Source of the DNA: Chloroflexota bacterium
GTDB lineage: Bacteria; Chloroflexota; Anaerolineae; Aggregatilineales; Phototrophicaceae
Direction: 5' to 3'
Assembly (NCBI GenBank): GCA_028875245.1
Contig: JAPPEU010000050.1
Span: 1 to 39,416, forward strand
Length of the DNA: 39,416 nucleotides
The stretch's first letter is position 1, and each line of letters begins with the position of its first letter. The notes below the pieces were generated by a model. It was given only the letters and a program-made list of their open reading frames with translations. It did not search any database and was not told where the DNA came from. Positions 7,860 to 17,280 of the stretch are shown here, in pieces. A program made the translations under genes and the position numbers.

Positions 7860-8150
7860 ATGCCCGCCTACTTGATGGTGCGCGCCCATGTTACCGACAT
7901 GGAACAATACCGGCAATACATGAAGCTGACGCCCGCCATCGCTGAAAAATACGGCGGCGTCTTCCTCGTCCGCGGCGGCGGCAAAGTCATCCTCGAAGGG
8001 CCCGACGCGCCCGAGCGCATCGTCCTGCTCAGGTTCGACAGCGTCGAGGCGGCGCGGCGCATGTACAACTCGGAGGAATACCAGGCGGCCATCAAACTGC
8101 GCGCGGGCGCGGCCGAAGCCTCCTTCATCGTCTTGGAGGGCGTGGAATAG
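7860..8150 (+). CDS. DUF1330 family protein
   Basis: A 96-residue protein of the DUF1330 family, small dimeric alpha-beta-barrel proteins of unknown role. The typical opening (PAYLMVRAHVTDMEQYRQYM), the GG-x-x-x-V-x-G-G-G turn, the I-V-L-L-x-F-D-S strand and the helix around MYNSEEYQ are all present, and the length matches the family. The ATG at 7860 has GGAGAG seven bases before it; earlier in-frame codons run across the antisense strand of tRNA-Sec and are not credible starts. It returns to the high GC of the core genome, marking the end of the island. Confidence 0.85.
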   Translation: MPAYLMVRAHVTDMEQYRQYMKLTPAIAEKYGGVFLVRGGGKVILEGPDAPERIVLLRFDSVEAARRMYNSEEYQAAIKLRAGAAEASFIVLEGVE

Positions 8151-8172
8151 TTTGCGCGGCCATTGCGTCAGC

Positions 8173-8197
8173 GGGCGACTCACCGAGCCGCCCCTAC
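8173..8197 (-). repeat. REP palindrome 1
   Basis: A 25-base REP unit. On the minus strand the foot GTAG (8197-8194) is followed by GGGCGGCTC, loop GGT and GAGTCGCCC, a 9-bp stem with one G-U pair. It is the same design as the copies flanking the RAYT gene at 17321-17848. Confidence 0.75.
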
Positions 8198-8219
8198 AGA
8201 TTTCCTTGAGGGCCAGGGG

Positions 8220-8906
8220 GTGGGGAACTTGAAACTCGTCCTGTTCGACATAGACGGTACGCTGCTCATCAGCCGCGGCATCGGGCGCGAGGCCAAGCGG
8301 CGCGCCATGCAAGAATGCTTCGGCATGACCGGCGATCTCGACAATCATGTCTTCGGCGGCAAGACCGACTGGCGAATCGTCGCCGATTTGCTGGCGCCCC
8401 ACGGCTTCACGCCGGCGGCGATAGGACGGGCGATGCCCGCTTATGAGGCGGTCATGGCGCGGCACATGCGCGCGATCAGCCCCGACTACCGCGCCGACGC
8501 CTTGCCCCACACGATGGAACTTGTCGGCGCCCTGCGCGAACGCGGCGACGCCTTGGTCGGCCTGGTCACCGGCAACACCTCAAAAACGGCGCGCATCAAG
8601 CTGGAGATGGCCGGCTTTGACCCCGCCTGGTTCCCGCTGGGCGCCTTTGGCAACGAATCGGCCGATCGCGCGGATCTGACGCGGCTGGCGCTGGAGCGGG
8701 CGGGGGAATATGCCGGGCGGGCGATCGAGGGCGCTGATGTCCTTGTGATTGGCGATACGCCGGCCGATGTTCAAGCGGCGCGCGCGATTGATGCGATTGC
8801 CGTCGCCGTCTGCACCGGTTACACCTCGCGCGCTGAACTGCTCGGCAGCGATCCCGATTTCCTGCTGGCGGATTTGAGCGATTTTCTCGACCGGGTCCCG
8901 CTGTGA
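8220..8906 (+). CDS. HAD-superfamily hydrolase, phosphoglycolate-phosphatase-like
   Basis: A 228-residue haloacid-dehalogenase-type phosphatase. Motif I is DIDGT just after the start (nucleophile and acid Asp), motif II is the Thr in VTGNT, motif III a Lys further on, and motif IV GDTPADVQAA supplies the metal-binding acids. A helical cap domain sits between motifs I and II, as in PGP/beta-phosphoglucomutase-like enzymes that act on small phosphate esters. The GTG at 8220 follows GAGG at a fair distance; a TTG at 8229 is an alternative, and the TTG at 8163 would translate through a REP palindrome. The substrate is unknown. Confidence 0.85.
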   Translation: MGNLKLVLFDIDGTLLISRGIGREAKRRAMQECFGMTGDLDNHVFGGKTDWRIVADLLAPHGFTPAAIGRAMPAYEAVMARHMRAISPDYRADALPHTMELVGALRERGDALVGLVTGNTSKTARIKLEMAGFDPAWFPLGAFGNESADRADLTRLALERAGEYAGRAIEGADVLVIGDTPADVQAARAIDAIAVAVCTGYTSRAELLGSDPDFLLADLSDFLDRVPL

Positions 8907-9110
8907 CATTTTTGCGCTATGAATTTCAATCGGGTTCGCGTCAAATGACCCCCTTCAGTCCCCCCATTGCAATGGCGGGAAGCTGACCGATGTGTTGAGC
9001 TCAGTAACAGAGCAGCAAGACTCCCCTGTCCAATTCATTGGATGCCCACCATAGCATGGCGGGAAACGGGCCGGGGGCGGGGTTGAGGAAAAGGCCAAGG
9101 CTCTCGACTC

Positions 9111-10355
9111 ATGCAGATTCGGACGCCTAAGAAATACCGAGGGGTGCAGCGGCGCAGCGTGATCGGCTGCCGCCGGCTCAGCTTTTACCTCTTGATGCTT
9201 GCGTTGATCGCGGCGGGGATCGGCGCCCTGCTTAACCAGGCGGCGCTGGCGCCCATCGTGCAAAACGCCGTCTTTGATTTCATCGGCCGGCTCGAGGATA
9301 CCGCGGCGACGCTGGCCGTGCCCGAGCCCACGCCAACCATTGACCGGCGCGGCAGCCTGGTCGAAGCCAACAACTATTGGCTGAGCGGCGCGCTTAATGA
9401 GGCGACCGACCTTTACCGCCAAATTGCCGATTCAATGCCGAATACAGTCGAAGTCTTTCGCCGCGTCGCCATCGGCTTGATCAACGAAAGCCGCTTTGAC
9501 GAGGCCGTCGCTTATGGCGAACGGGCGATACATGCCGACCCCTTCGACGCCGACGCCTGGGCGATTTACGCCTGGGCGCTGGATTGGGACAGGCGCGCGG
9601 CCGATGCGCTGGCTTACGCCCTGCACGCGCTTGAGCTGGAGCCGGAAAACAGCCGCGCCGGCGCTTATCTGGCCGAGGTCTATAACAGCCTGGATCAGCC
9701 GGAACGCGCGGAGCTGCTCCTGGAAGACTTGCTGGAAGCCGATCCCGATAGCGCCGAAGCCATCCGCGCCCGCGGGCTCGTCCGCTGGAACCGGAACGAC
9801 TTTGCCGGCGCGCTGGAAGACTTCAAGACGGCTTATCGCCTCGCCGACAACATGAACCTCATCGCCATCGATATCGCCATCATCGAGAAAGATCTCGGCA
9901 ATGTCGAGACGGCAAAAGAGTTCTTGCAGCAGGTGATAGACGCCGATCCATACAACCCGCACGCTCTCTTTCGCCTGGGTGAAATCGCCGTGAGCTTCGA
10001 GGGAAATCCAGCGCAGGCGCTGCGTCATCTTCAGGACTGCGTCGATTTGAACCCGGATTATATCCATTGCCGCTTCATGCTTGGCCGCGCGCAGGAAAGG
10101 CTCGGCTCAATTGATGACGCGGCCGCGTCCTTTGAAAAAGCCATCGAATTGGGCAGCCTCAACCCCCAGCATTACTTTTGGGCCGGCTTTTCTCAGATTC
10201 AGTTGGGCAATTGCTCCCGCGCCCTGGCCTATCTTGAACCGGGACTGCGGCTCGCCTTGGAGACCACGACGCAAAGATTCGCCGCCGATATTGAAGATGT
10301 GATCCCGCAATGCGACCCCAGCTTCATCGGGCGCGCCGCTTTAGAGGGAGCCTGA
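9111..10355 (+). CDS. Membrane-anchored TPR protein
   Basis: A 414-residue protein with a basic N terminus, one transmembrane helix (about residues 24-42) and then roughly eight tetratricopeptide repeats filling residues 80-400. It should be anchored in the cytoplasmic membrane with the TPR solenoid outside, the usual orientation for a positively charged N terminus. The GT2 glycosyltransferase gene follows after four bases, so the two form an operon. The TPR protein may be a scaffold for envelope assembly or glycan synthesis; that role is inferred from context. The ribosome site before the ATG is weak, so the exact start is uncertain by a few codons. Confidence 0.8.
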   Translation: MQIRTPKKYRGVQRRSVIGCRRLSFYLLMLALIAAGIGALLNQAALAPIVQNAVFDFIGRLEDTAATLAVPEPTPTIDRRGSLVEANNYWLSGALNEATDLYRQIADSMPNTVEVFRRVAIGLINESRFDEAVAYGERAIHADPFDADAWAIYAWALDWDRRAADALAYALHALELEPENSRAGAYLAEVYNSLDQPERAELLLEDLLEADPDSAEAIRARGLVRWNRNDFAGALEDFKTAYRLADNMNLIAIDIAIIEKDLGNVETAKEFLQQVIDADPYNPHALFRLGEIAVSFEGNPAQALRHLQDCVDLNPDYIHCRFMLGRAQERLGSIDDAAASFEKAIELGSLNPQHYFWAGFSQIQLGNCSRALAYLEPGLRLALETTTQRFAADIEDVIPQCDPSFIGRAALEGA

Positions 10356-10359
10356 TCCG

Positions 10360-11073
10360 ATGACTTGCGCGCGCATCCTGGTGATAGTGCCGGCGCTGAA
10401 CGAAGGGCGCAGCATCGCCACCACGCTGCGCGGCATCGAGGAACAGCTGCCCGGGGCTGACCTGCTGGTCCTCAACGACGGCTCCAGCGACGACACGTCG
10501 GCCGCGGCAAGGGCGGCCGGCGCGGCTGTGCTGGATATGCCCTTCAACCTCGGCATTGGGGCGGCGGTGCAGGCCGGTTTCCAATTTGCCAGAGATTATG
10601 ATTATGACATCGTCCTGCGCAACGACGGCGATGGCCAACATGCGCCCGAAAACAATATCGCTCTGCTGTCGCGCCTGGAATCGCGCGATGTCGACGTGGT
10701 CATCGGCTCCCGCTTCATCGACGCCCGCGGCGATTATGGCACGCCTCTATTCAGACGCTTGGGCGGCGGCATCCTGGCGCGATTGCTGACGGCGATTATC
10801 GGCCAGCCCGTCACCGACCCGACCTCGGGCTGCGCCGCTTTCAACCGCCGCGCCATCAAGCTCTTCGCCGAGGCTTATCCCCAAGATTACCCCGAACCGG
10901 AAGCGATCCTCATGCTGCATCGGGCCGGCTTGCGCCAGGCGGAGGCGCCAGTGCGGATGATCCCGCGCCGGCATGGCGACTCCTCAATCACGCCCCTGCG
11001 CTCGGTCTATTACATGGTCAAAGTCATCCTGGCGATTCTCATCAACCTGCTGCGGCGCCAGGAGACTGTCTAG
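10360..11073 (+). CDS. Family 2 glycosyltransferase, DPM1/polyprenyl type
   Basis: A 237-residue GT2 (GT-A fold) glycosyltransferase. It has the opening IVPALNEGRSI, the nucleotide-binding NDGSSDDT, and NDGDGQH where the metal-binding D-x-D lies. GSRFIDARG and DPTSGCAAFNR follow, typical of enzymes that load sugar onto dolichyl- or undecaprenyl-phosphate. A C-terminal hydrophobic helix (about residues 213-230) can attach it to the membrane. Such a lipid-linked sugar is the donor used by GT-C enzymes like the one at 2212-3636, although the two genes are 7 kb apart. It is co-transcribed with the TPR gene upstream. Confidence 0.88.
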   Translation: MTCARILVIVPALNEGRSIATTLRGIEEQLPGADLLVLNDGSSDDTSAAARAAGAAVLDMPFNLGIGAAVQAGFQFARDYDYDIVLRNDGDGQHAPENNIALLSRLESRDVDVVIGSRFIDARGDYGTPLFRRLGGGILARLLTAIIGQPVTDPTSGCAAFNRRAIKLFAEAYPQDYPEPEAILMLHRAGLRQAEAPVRMIPRRHGDSSITPLRSVYYMVKVILAILINLLRRQETV

Positions 11074-11102
11074 GCGCCACAGGCAGGGGCGATGATGACT
11101 GT

Positions 11103-13265
11103 CTACGGGCTTTTGCCAGGGCAGGGCCATTCATAGTCGTCCGTTTGTTCCCAGTCGCCGTGCGTCCAGCGTTCATCACCTTCTTCATTACAATATATCG
11201 TCCATTGCCGCCTTGTCTTGACAATCCGACAGACATCGGGGCGGATGGGCGTATGCGTTTCCCCATATTCGTATTGAGTTCGTATGGGTGGGCAGGGCCG
11301 TGATTTCGGCTTCTTTGTTGGTTTCGGCTTCGGCGTGTTGGTCGCGGTCGCCGTAGGTGTATGAGTCGGCGTATTCGTAAATGTGGGCGTGAAAGTCGGC
11401 GTGTTGGTCGGTGTGTTGGTCGGCGTGTTCGTTGGCGTGTTCGTTGGCGTGTTCGTTGGCGTGTTGGTCGGCGTATTGGTTGGCGTGTTGGTCGGCGTAT
11501 TGGTTGGCGTGTTGGTTGGCGTGTTTGTCGGTGTATTAGTCGGCGTGAAAGTTGGCGTGAAGGTCGGCGTGTTCGTTGGCGTGTCAGTCGGCGTATTGGT
11601 GGGCGTAGCCGTCGGCAGCAGAACAAGCTCTATCGTGCCGCTCCATTCCCCCTCTTCTTCGCAGACTTCGCCATCGCCCCGCGCCTGCACCTGCGCTTCA
11701 TACTGGACGCTCACTTGCAGTTCGGCAAACTGATAGGCTCGATGGGAAGCGGGCAATGCCGCGGTCAGCCAATCGCCGCCCGGCATTCTCCAGCGCAAGC
11801 GATAGCCAATCGCGCCTTCAACCGCGTTCCAAGCCACTGTAACCTCCGCCACTTCGAGGAGATTCACCGGCGCGGGCAACAGGCACAGCGGCACGGGCGT
11901 ATCGGTCGCGGTCGGCGAGGGCGTATCGGTGGACGTCGGGCTTGGCGTATCTGTTGGGGTGAAAGTTGCTGTATTTGTTGGCGTTTCAGTCGGCGTGTTC
12001 GTTGGCGTTTCAGTCGGCGTGTTCGTTGGCGTTTCAGTGGGCGTATTGGTAGGACTTTCAGTTGCCGTGTTCGTCAGCGTCGCCGTCGGTTCGGCCGTCG
12101 CTCCCGGCATCAGAGTGAGCGTGTCGCTCCAATCGCCCAGCAATTGATAGTTTAGCTCATCGCCCATCGCCCGCACCTGCACTCGGTACTCTAAACCGGC
12201 TTGCAGATTCTCGAAACTGTACTGCGTTTGCGGCGGATTGACCCGTTTCAAAATGCGATTGCCATCCGGCGGATCCAAACGCACTCGGTAGCGGTCCGCG
12301 CCCTCGACGGCATCCCAGGCGACCGTATCGCCCGAAAGCGCGCGGAAGTTTTCCGGCGCGGGCAATCTTCGAAGCGCTGCCAGAGTTGCAGTTGCCGTAT
12401 CCGTCAATGTGGCTGTCAGGCTGTTTGTCGCGGTGGGGCTGTTGGTCGCTGTCGGCGTGTTGCTCGCCGTGTTCGTCGCGGTGGCGGTGGCTGTGTTCGT
12501 GGCGGTAGCTGTTGCCGTCGGCGTGTTGGTAGCGGTATGAGTCGCCGTTGGCGTCGGCGTATCTGTTGGCGTGTTCGTCGCCGTTGGCCTCGAGGTGGGG
12601 AGGCTGGGCAGCGAGATGCGGACGAACCTGCTCCAGCGCCCTCGCATTTCGTAAATCCGCCCATCGCCCAAAGCTCTCACGAGCACGGTGTAAGTTCCGC
12701 CGGGCTGCAAGCCAGTGAAACCGTATTCGGTTTGCGGCGCGTCGACCCGCGCGCTCCGGGACGGGCCCCCGCCAGACAAGAATAATTCGTAACCGACCGC
12801 GCCAAAGACCGCGTCCCAAGCCACAGTCGCATCGGCGAGGACGCGGAGGTTTTGCGGCGTGCGCAAGCCGCGCAGCACGACGCGGGTCGGGGTTGCCGTC
12901 GGCGTGTTCGTCGGCGTAAGAGTCGGCGTCGGGGTGGGGAAAGGCCGCCGCAGGACGTAGGTCCAACTCCAATCGCTGTCCTGATATGCCGTTGACTCGC
13001 CCGAAAGCGCCTGCACCTGCACCAGGTAAGCAAGGCCGTGGGAAAATGGGCTGAGAGAAAAGTGGTTTTGCGCCGCTTCCGCCGTGATCCAGTCGCCCCG
13101 CCTCAGCCAGCGAACGCGGTAACCGCTGGCGTTCGGGATTTCATTCCAATGGAGCGCATCGTCAATGATGTGGAAATCCCTTGGCCAGGCGAGCTGCTGC
13201 TGGGCATGGACGAAGGAGAAGGCAGGAAGTAACAGAACCGCGCTTAGCAGAATTCGATGGATCAC
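11103..13265 (-). CDS. Secreted Fn3-like protein with Thr/Pro-rich linkers
   Basis: A secreted or surface protein of about 720 residues. A signal peptide ([20 protein letters not shown]) is followed by four related beta domains of about 90 residues. Each has the pattern W-x-x-V/I-x-x-A-x-x-Y-x-(V/L)-R and ends in V-Q-(V/A)-R-A-(L/M)-G-D, like fibronectin type III. They are joined by long linkers of Thr-Asn-Thr-Pro and related units, likely extended and O-glycosylated. A short Cys-containing C-terminal module (four Cys) closes the protein. I place the start at the GTG at 13265, before the signal peptide; the frame continues upstream to 13394, but that would give a cytoplasmic leader and run into the divergent promoter. 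Function is probably surface display or adhesion; no enzyme domain is seen. Confidence 0.75.
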   Translation of the reverse strand: MIHRILLSAVLLLPAFSFVHAQQQLAWPRDFHIIDDALHWNEIPNASGYRVRWLRRGDWITAEAAQNHFSLSPFSHGLAYLVQVQALSGESTAYQDSDWSWTYVLRRPFPTPTPTLTPTNTPTATPTRVVLRGLRTPQNLRVLADATVAWDAVFGAVGYELFLSGGGPSRSARVDAPQTEYGFTGLQPGGTYTVLVRALGDGRIYEMRGRWSRFVRISLPSLPTSRPTATNTPTDTPTPTATHTATNTPTATATATNTATATATNTASNTPTATNSPTATNSLTATLTDTATATLAALRRLPAPENFRALSGDTVAWDAVEGADRYRVRLDPPDGNRILKRVNPPQTQYSFENLQAGLEYRVQVRAMGDELNYQLLGDWSDTLTLMPGATAEPTATLTNTATESPTNTPTETPTNTPTETPTNTPTETPTNTATFTPTDTPSPTSTDTPSPTATDTPVPLCLLPAPVNLLEVAEVTVAWNAVEGAIGYRLRWRMPGGDWLTAALPASHRAYQFAELQVSVQYEAQVQARGDGEVCEEEGEWSGTIELVLLPTATPTNTPTDTPTNTPTFTPTFTPTNTPTNTPTNTPTNTPTNTPTNTPTNTPTNTPTNTPTNTPTNTPTNTPTFTPTFTNTPTHTPTATATNTPKPKPTKKPKSRPCPPIRTQYEYGETHTPIRPDVCRIVKTRRQWTIYCNEEGDERWTHGDWEQTDDYEWPCPGKSP
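11377..11612 (-). repeat. Tandem 12-bp coding repeat (TNTP)n
   Basis: About twenty tandem 12-base units (plus-strand form near GTTGGCGTGTTG) encode repeated Thr-Asn-Thr-Pro in the last linker of the Fn3-like protein. Third-position changes (GTT/GTC, TTG/TTC/TTT) keep the protein repeat while the DNA drifts. The array is a likely site of length change by slippage in multiples of four residues. Shorter runs occur at 11934-12072 and 12412-12594. Confidence 0.85.
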
Positions 13266-13375
13266 GATGTTGGCTTTCTTGTTGCATGGCTCAATTTGGG
13301 GCAAAGGCGCAAACCATAGACGAAGGCTGCTGGCGATGCAAGTTGGAATTTTCCGCCGTATCGCGCCGGCGCCGT

Positions 13376-13404
13376 TTGTAATTTCCGCCGCCAATGGGTA
13401 TAAT
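13376..13404 (+). promoter_or_regulatory. Promoter of first binding-protein gene
   Basis: TTGTAA (13376-13381), a 17-base spacer and a perfect TATAAT (13399-13404) give a housekeeping-type promoter about 50 bases before the ATG at 13456. Confidence 0.7.
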
Positions 13405-13455
13405 CCGAATGCTCGTTTGATTTTCTACCTATCTGGTATTCGGAAAGGAAGCATT

Positions 13456-15171
13456 ATGCGACTGAAACTCACTGTATTGGCAGTCTTGTTCATCCTCAGC
13501 ACGCTGTTTGGCGGCGTCGGTATGGCGCAAGACTCAGGCGAAGTTACGATCCTCTATTGGCAAGCCAGTTCGATCTTGAATCCCTACCTCTCCGGCGGCA
13601 CCAAGGATATCGACGCCTCGGCTATCGTTTTGGAACCGCTGGCAAATTGGTCGCCGGATGGCTCTTTGAATCTTCTATTGGCGACCGAGATACCGACGCT
13701 GGAAAACGGCGGCATCAGCGAAGACCTGACGTCCATCACCTGGAACTTGCGCGATGACATCGTATGGTCGGATGGCAGTCCATTCACCGCCGACGATGTC
13801 GTCTTCACCTGGGAATACTGCACCCATCCCGAGGCCGGCTGCGTGCAGGGCGACGAGTTTGTAGGCGTGGCCAATGTGGAAGCGATGGGCATGCACCAGG
13901 TCACCGTCACCTTTGACGCGCCCAAGCCGAATCCATTCCGCCCCTTCGTTTCGCATATCCAACCCATCTTGCAAAAAGCGCAATTCGGCGATTGCCTGGG
14001 CGCGGAGATGTCTGCATGCAGCGAGCAGAACTTCGCTCCGATTGGCACCGGCCCCTTCGTTGTTGAGGATTTCCGCCCCAACGATGTGGTCACCTACGTC
14101 CGCAATGAGAACTACCGCGATGCCGATATGGGCAAGCCGCACTTCGACCGCGTCGTCTTCAAAGGCGGCGGCGATGCCGAATCGGCCGCCCGCGCTGTAC
14201 TCGAGACGGGCGAAGCCGATTACGCTTGGAACTTGCAGATTTCGCCAGCGGTCTTGGACTCGATGGAAGCGGCTGGCAATGGCCAGGTGGTAGTCGCATA
14301 CGGGCAAGCGATAGAAACCATCTGGATCAACGGCACCGATCCCAGCCCGGATAACCCCAATCGTTCAGTTTGGATGGAGGATGGCTCGAATCCGCATCCC
14401 TTCCTCAAGAACATGGCCATCCGCCAGGCGATGTCCATGGCCATCGACACCAACATCATCGCCGAGCAGCTTTACGGACGGTCGGGGCGAGCGACTTGCA
14501 ATTTCATCAATTCACCGGCCTCCAATGTCTCGATGAACAACACTTGCGATCAGGACATTGCCGGCGCCAACGCCATGCTGGATGAAGCCGGCATCGTCGA
14601 TTCCAATGGCGACGGCATCCGCGAATATGATGGACACGAGCTGCGCGTCCAGTATCAGACCAGCACCAACGCGGTTCGCCAGAACACCCAGGCGCTGATC
14701 AAGCAGTGGTGGGGCGAAATCGGCATCGAGACCGAGTTGAGAAATATCGATGCGGGTGTCTTCTTCGGCGGCGACCCGGCCAGCCCCGACACCTACCAGA
14801 AGTTTTTCTCCGACGTAGAGATGTACACCACCGGTTCGGCATCCCCCGATATGGAGAGTCTGCTTTCCAACAATCGCTGCGGGCAAGCGCCAAGACCGGA
14901 CAATAACTGGACCGGCTCCAACATCATCCGCCTCTGCAGTGCGGATTATGATGACGCGCTTGACGAATTGAGCGGCACCGCTGGCGCGGAGGCGCGCGCG
15001 GCGATCATCATTCGCTTGAACGACATCCTGGTCCAGGAATACGCGCTGATTCCGCTGGTATACCGTTCCTCGGCTTCGTCCGCATACGCCAATTCACTGG
15101 GTGGCGTGGACATCAATGGCTGGGATTCGGAGATGTGGAATATCGAGGATTGGCATCGCAAAGACATGTAA
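13456..15171 (+). CDS. ABC peptide-type solute-binding protein (family 5), copy 1
   Basis: A 571-residue extracytoplasmic solute-binding protein of family 5 (Opp/Dpp/nickel type), the receptor of an ABC importer. The signal peptide ends near GVGMAQD, without a lipobox Cys. The family blocks follow: T-W-N-L-R-D-D-I-V-W-S-D-G-S-P-F-T-A-D-D-V, then APIGTGPF-V and I-R-Q-A-M-S-M-A-I-D. The ATG at 13456 has AGGAAG seven bases upstream; the longer in-frame reading from 13165 is ruled out by the promoter inside it. It is closely related to the next gene, so the pair arose by duplication. A strong terminator follows it, so this copy is a single-gene unit that would share the permeases downstream. The ligand (peptide, sugar or other) is not predictable. 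Confidence 0.9.
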   Translation: MRLKLTVLAVLFILSTLFGGVGMAQDSGEVTILYWQASSILNPYLSGGTKDIDASAIVLEPLANWSPDGSLNLLLATEIPTLENGGISEDLTSITWNLRDDIVWSDGSPFTADDVVFTWEYCTHPEAGCVQGDEFVGVANVEAMGMHQVTVTFDAPKPNPFRPFVSHIQPILQKAQFGDCLGAEMSACSEQNFAPIGTGPFVVEDFRPNDVVTYVRNENYRDADMGKPHFDRVVFKGGGDAESAARAVLETGEADYAWNLQISPAVLDSMEAAGNGQVVVAYGQAIETIWINGTDPSPDNPNRSVWMEDGSNPHPFLKNMAIRQAMSMAIDTNIIAEQLYGRSGRATCNFINSPASNVSMNNTCDQDIAGANAMLDEAGIVDSNGDGIREYDGHELRVQYQTSTNAVRQNTQALIKQWWGEIGIETELRNIDAGVFFGGDPASPDTYQKFFSDVEMYTTGSASPDMESLLSNNRCGQAPRPDNNWTGSNIIRLCSADYDDALDELSGTAGAEARAAIIIRLNDILVQEYALIPLVYRSSASSAYANSLGGVDINGWDSEMWNIEDWHRKDM

Positions 15172-15195
15172 TCTGTCTTGATGCCCGAGTCAGTC

Positions 15196-15227
15196 AAAAG
15201 AGGTGTGCGCTTGCACGCCTCTTTTTT
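15196..15227 (+). terminator. Rho-independent terminator after copy 1
   Basis: A 13-bp stem (AAAAGAGGTGTGC against GCACGCCTCTTTT, one G-U pair) with a 4-base loop at 15209-15212 runs into a T-tract ending at 15227. It lies 25 bases after the stop of the first binding-protein gene. Confidence 0.9.
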
Positions 15228-15366
15228 CTACGGGCGTCAGCATCACCGTAGACACACGCGCGACAATGCCGCCGCCCACGCAAAATACCTTGCATCCCGC
15301 CGTGTCCATAGCCCCCCTGCCTGATGCCTCGGGCGGAGAGGGCCCGGGGTGGGCTTGGCTATGAGA

Positions 15367-15391
15367 GGGCGAGTCACCGCCTCGCCCCTAC
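15367..15391 (-). repeat. REP palindrome 2
   Basis: On the minus strand a GTAG foot (15391-15388) is followed by a stem of seven consecutive pairs, GGGCGAG/CTCGCCC, then a G-A mismatch and one more pair around loop GGT. It is a 25-base unit of the same layout as the RAYT-flanking copies. Confidence 0.75.
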
Positions 15392-15416
15392 TCTATCTCC
15401 GAATCGGGCTTCGGAT

Positions 15417-15446
15417 TTGCCTAATCGAATCATAATTCGGTATAAT
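15417..15446 (+). promoter_or_regulatory. Promoter of second binding-protein gene
   Basis: TTGCCT (15417-15422), an 18-base spacer and a perfect TATAAT (15441-15446) lie about 48 bases before the ATG at 15494. It serves the second binding protein and perhaps the permeases beyond. Confidence 0.75.
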
Positions 15447-15493
15447 CTGCGCGGCGTAAATGTCTTGCGCAGACCATATACAGAGAGGAAAAC

Positions 15494-17206
15494 ATGAAGA
15501 CCAAACTCACCCTTCTATTGATCGTGGTTATGGCGCTCTTGTCGTTTGGCGGCTTGTCCATAGCTCAAAGTGGAGATACCGTGAACATCTTGTTCTGGCA
15601 GGCGGCGTCTCACCTCAACCCTTATCTCGGCAACGGCACCAAAGAATTCGAGGCGGCCGCGCTCGTGCTTGAACCGCTGGCGCGCTATGACCCCGACGGC
15701 GTTATGGTGCCCTGGCTGGTGGACGAGATCCCGACAGTCGCCAATGGCGGCGTCGCCGAAGATTTGACCTCCATCACCTGGACGCTGAGCGAAGGCATCA
15801 CTTGGTCGGACGGCTCGCCATTGACCGCCCACGATGTAGTATTCAGCGGCGAGTTCTGCATGAACCCGGACACGGGCTGCACGGTGCTGTCACAGTTCGC
15901 GAATGTGGAATCGATCGAAGCCATGGATGACCTGACGGTCCGCATCAACTTTGATGCGCCCAAGCCCTTCCCTTACGGCGCCTTTGTCGGATACTTCACG
16001 CCCATCATCCAGAAAGCGCAATTTGAGGACTGCATGGGCGCGGCCGCATTGGGCTGCAACGAGCAGAACTTCGCCCCGATCGGCACCGGTCCTTTCGTGG
16101 TCGAAGACTTCCGCACCAACGATGTCGTCACCTACACCGCTAACCCCAACTACCGCGTCGAGGGGCAGCCGGCCTTCTCCCGCGCCGTTTTCAAGGGCGG
16201 CGGCGATGCTGAATCCGCAGCCCGCGCTGTGCTGGAAACGGGTGAAGCCGATTACGCCTGGAACTTGCAGATCTCGCCCCAGGTATTGAACGCGATGGAA
16301 GCGGCCGGTCAGGGCACAGTCATCGTCGCCTTCGCCACCAATGTCGAGCGTCTGATTATGAACCACACCAACCCCGACTCAATGCTGGGCGAGGATATGC
16401 GCTCCGTATGGATGGAAGATGGCAGCAACGGCCACCCCTTCCTGCAGGTGCCGGCTGTATGGCAAGCCATGTCGAAAGCCATCGACCGCAGCGTCATTGC
16501 CGGGCAGCTCTATGGCGCCGGCGGCACGCCGACATGCAACGTCCTGCCGGGTCCCCCGATTTACGCATCACCCAACAATGATGACTGCCTGACGCAGGAT
16601 ATCGACGCGGCCAACGCCATGCTGGATGAAGCGGGCATCGTCGACAGCGACGGCGATGGCATCCGCGAATACATGGGCACCCCGTTGATGGTCTCCTATC
16701 AGACCTCGACCAATGCCGTGCGCCAGAACACGCAGGCTTTGATCAAGCAATGGTGGAGCGAGATCGGCATCGAGACCGAACTGCGCAATATCGACGCGGC
16801 TGTCTTCTTCGGCGGCGATATCGCCAGCCCCGATACCTACTCGAAGTTCTACACCGATATCGAGATGTACACCAATGGCTCGAACGGCACCGATCCGGAA
16901 GCCTACATGGGCAACTGGCGCACCACAGAGATCGTGGGACCGCACAACAGTTGGAATGGCTCGAACATCCCGCGTTGGTACAACGAGGATTACGATGTCC
17001 TGCTCGAGCAGATAGCGCAGACGGCCGTCCTCGAAGAGCGCGCTTCCCTGGCGATCCAGATGAACGACATGCTGGTGCAGAACGGCGTCATGATCCCGCT
17101 GGTCTATCGCGGCAGCGTCTCGGCGCATCACAACAGCGTCAGCGGCGTCGCCATGAACGCCTGGGATTCCGAACTTTGGAATATCGCCGAATGGACGCGC
17201 ATGTAG
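15494..17206 (+). CDS. ABC peptide-type solute-binding protein (family 5), copy 2
   Basis: A 570-residue family-5 extracytoplasmic binding protein, closely similar to the gene at 13456-15171 along its whole length. The shared blocks include FKGGGDAESAARAVLETGEA and the middle-to-late VSYQTSTNAVRQNTQALIKQ. The signal peptide ends near LSIAQSG, again without a lipobox. AGAGGAA precedes the ATG by about seven bases. Differences concentrate in the ligand-side loops (for example the segment with VERLIMNHTNPDS against AIETIWINGTDPS in copy 1), so the two copies may bind different ligands for the same permeases. The permease genes follow, but a RAYT unit has been placed between. Confidence 0.9.
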   Translation: MKTKLTLLLIVVMALLSFGGLSIAQSGDTVNILFWQAASHLNPYLGNGTKEFEAAALVLEPLARYDPDGVMVPWLVDEIPTVANGGVAEDLTSITWTLSEGITWSDGSPLTAHDVVFSGEFCMNPDTGCTVLSQFANVESIEAMDDLTVRINFDAPKPFPYGAFVGYFTPIIQKAQFEDCMGAAALGCNEQNFAPIGTGPFVVEDFRTNDVVTYTANPNYRVEGQPAFSRAVFKGGGDAESAARAVLETGEADYAWNLQISPQVLNAMEAAGQGTVIVAFATNVERLIMNHTNPDSMLGEDMRSVWMEDGSNGHPFLQVPAVWQAMSKAIDRSVIAGQLYGAGGTPTCNVLPGPPIYASPNNDDCLTQDIDAANAMLDEAGIVDSDGDGIREYMGTPLMVSYQTSTNAVRQNTQALIKQWWSEIGIETELRNIDAAVFFGGDIASPDTYSKFYTDIEMYTNGSNGTDPEAYMGNWRTTEIVGPHNSWNGSNIPRWYNEDYDVLLEQIAQTAVLEERASLAIQMNDMLVQNGVMIPLVYRGSVSAHHNSVSGVAMNAWDSELWNIAEWTRM

Positions 17207-17233
17207 CGTAGTCGCCGGATTTCCATTGAATTA

Positions 17234-17264
17234 GAGGGGCGTCTCGGCAGCTTGAGCGCTCCTC
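17234..17264 (+). promoter_or_regulatory. Intercistronic hairpin after copy 2
   Basis: GAGGGGCG pairs with CGCTCCTC (one G-U), and three more pairs follow past a bulged T, with an 8-base loop. No T-tract follows. Hairpins here often stabilise the binding-protein message or thin out transcription into the permeases. It may be a decayed REP, since it starts TTAGAGGGGCG. Confidence 0.5.
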
Positions 17265-17280
17265 TGCAAGCCAGGAATCT

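Larger units (their letters stand above)
15228..15493. other. Intergenic region between the two binding-protein genes
   Basis: No gene is seen. The stretch holds a GC-rich repeat tail (about 15335-15354, GGCCCGGGGTGGG, like those near 9068 and 35712), a REP palindrome (15367-15391) and the promoter of the second binding-protein gene. Confidence 0.7.

Noticed and set aside
7719..8510. A 263-codon open frame on the minus strand
   Set aside because: It runs antisense to the DUF1330 and HAD genes and through part of tRNA-Sec; a shadow of high GC.
11377..12594. CRISPR array
   Set aside because: The repeats are 12-base coding units without unique spacers of even length, in frame with Thr-Asn-Thr-Pro.
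13165..13455. Longer N terminus of the first binding protein
   Set aside because: It would precede a typical signal peptide and include the TATAAT promoter; the ATG at 13456 has a good ribosome site.
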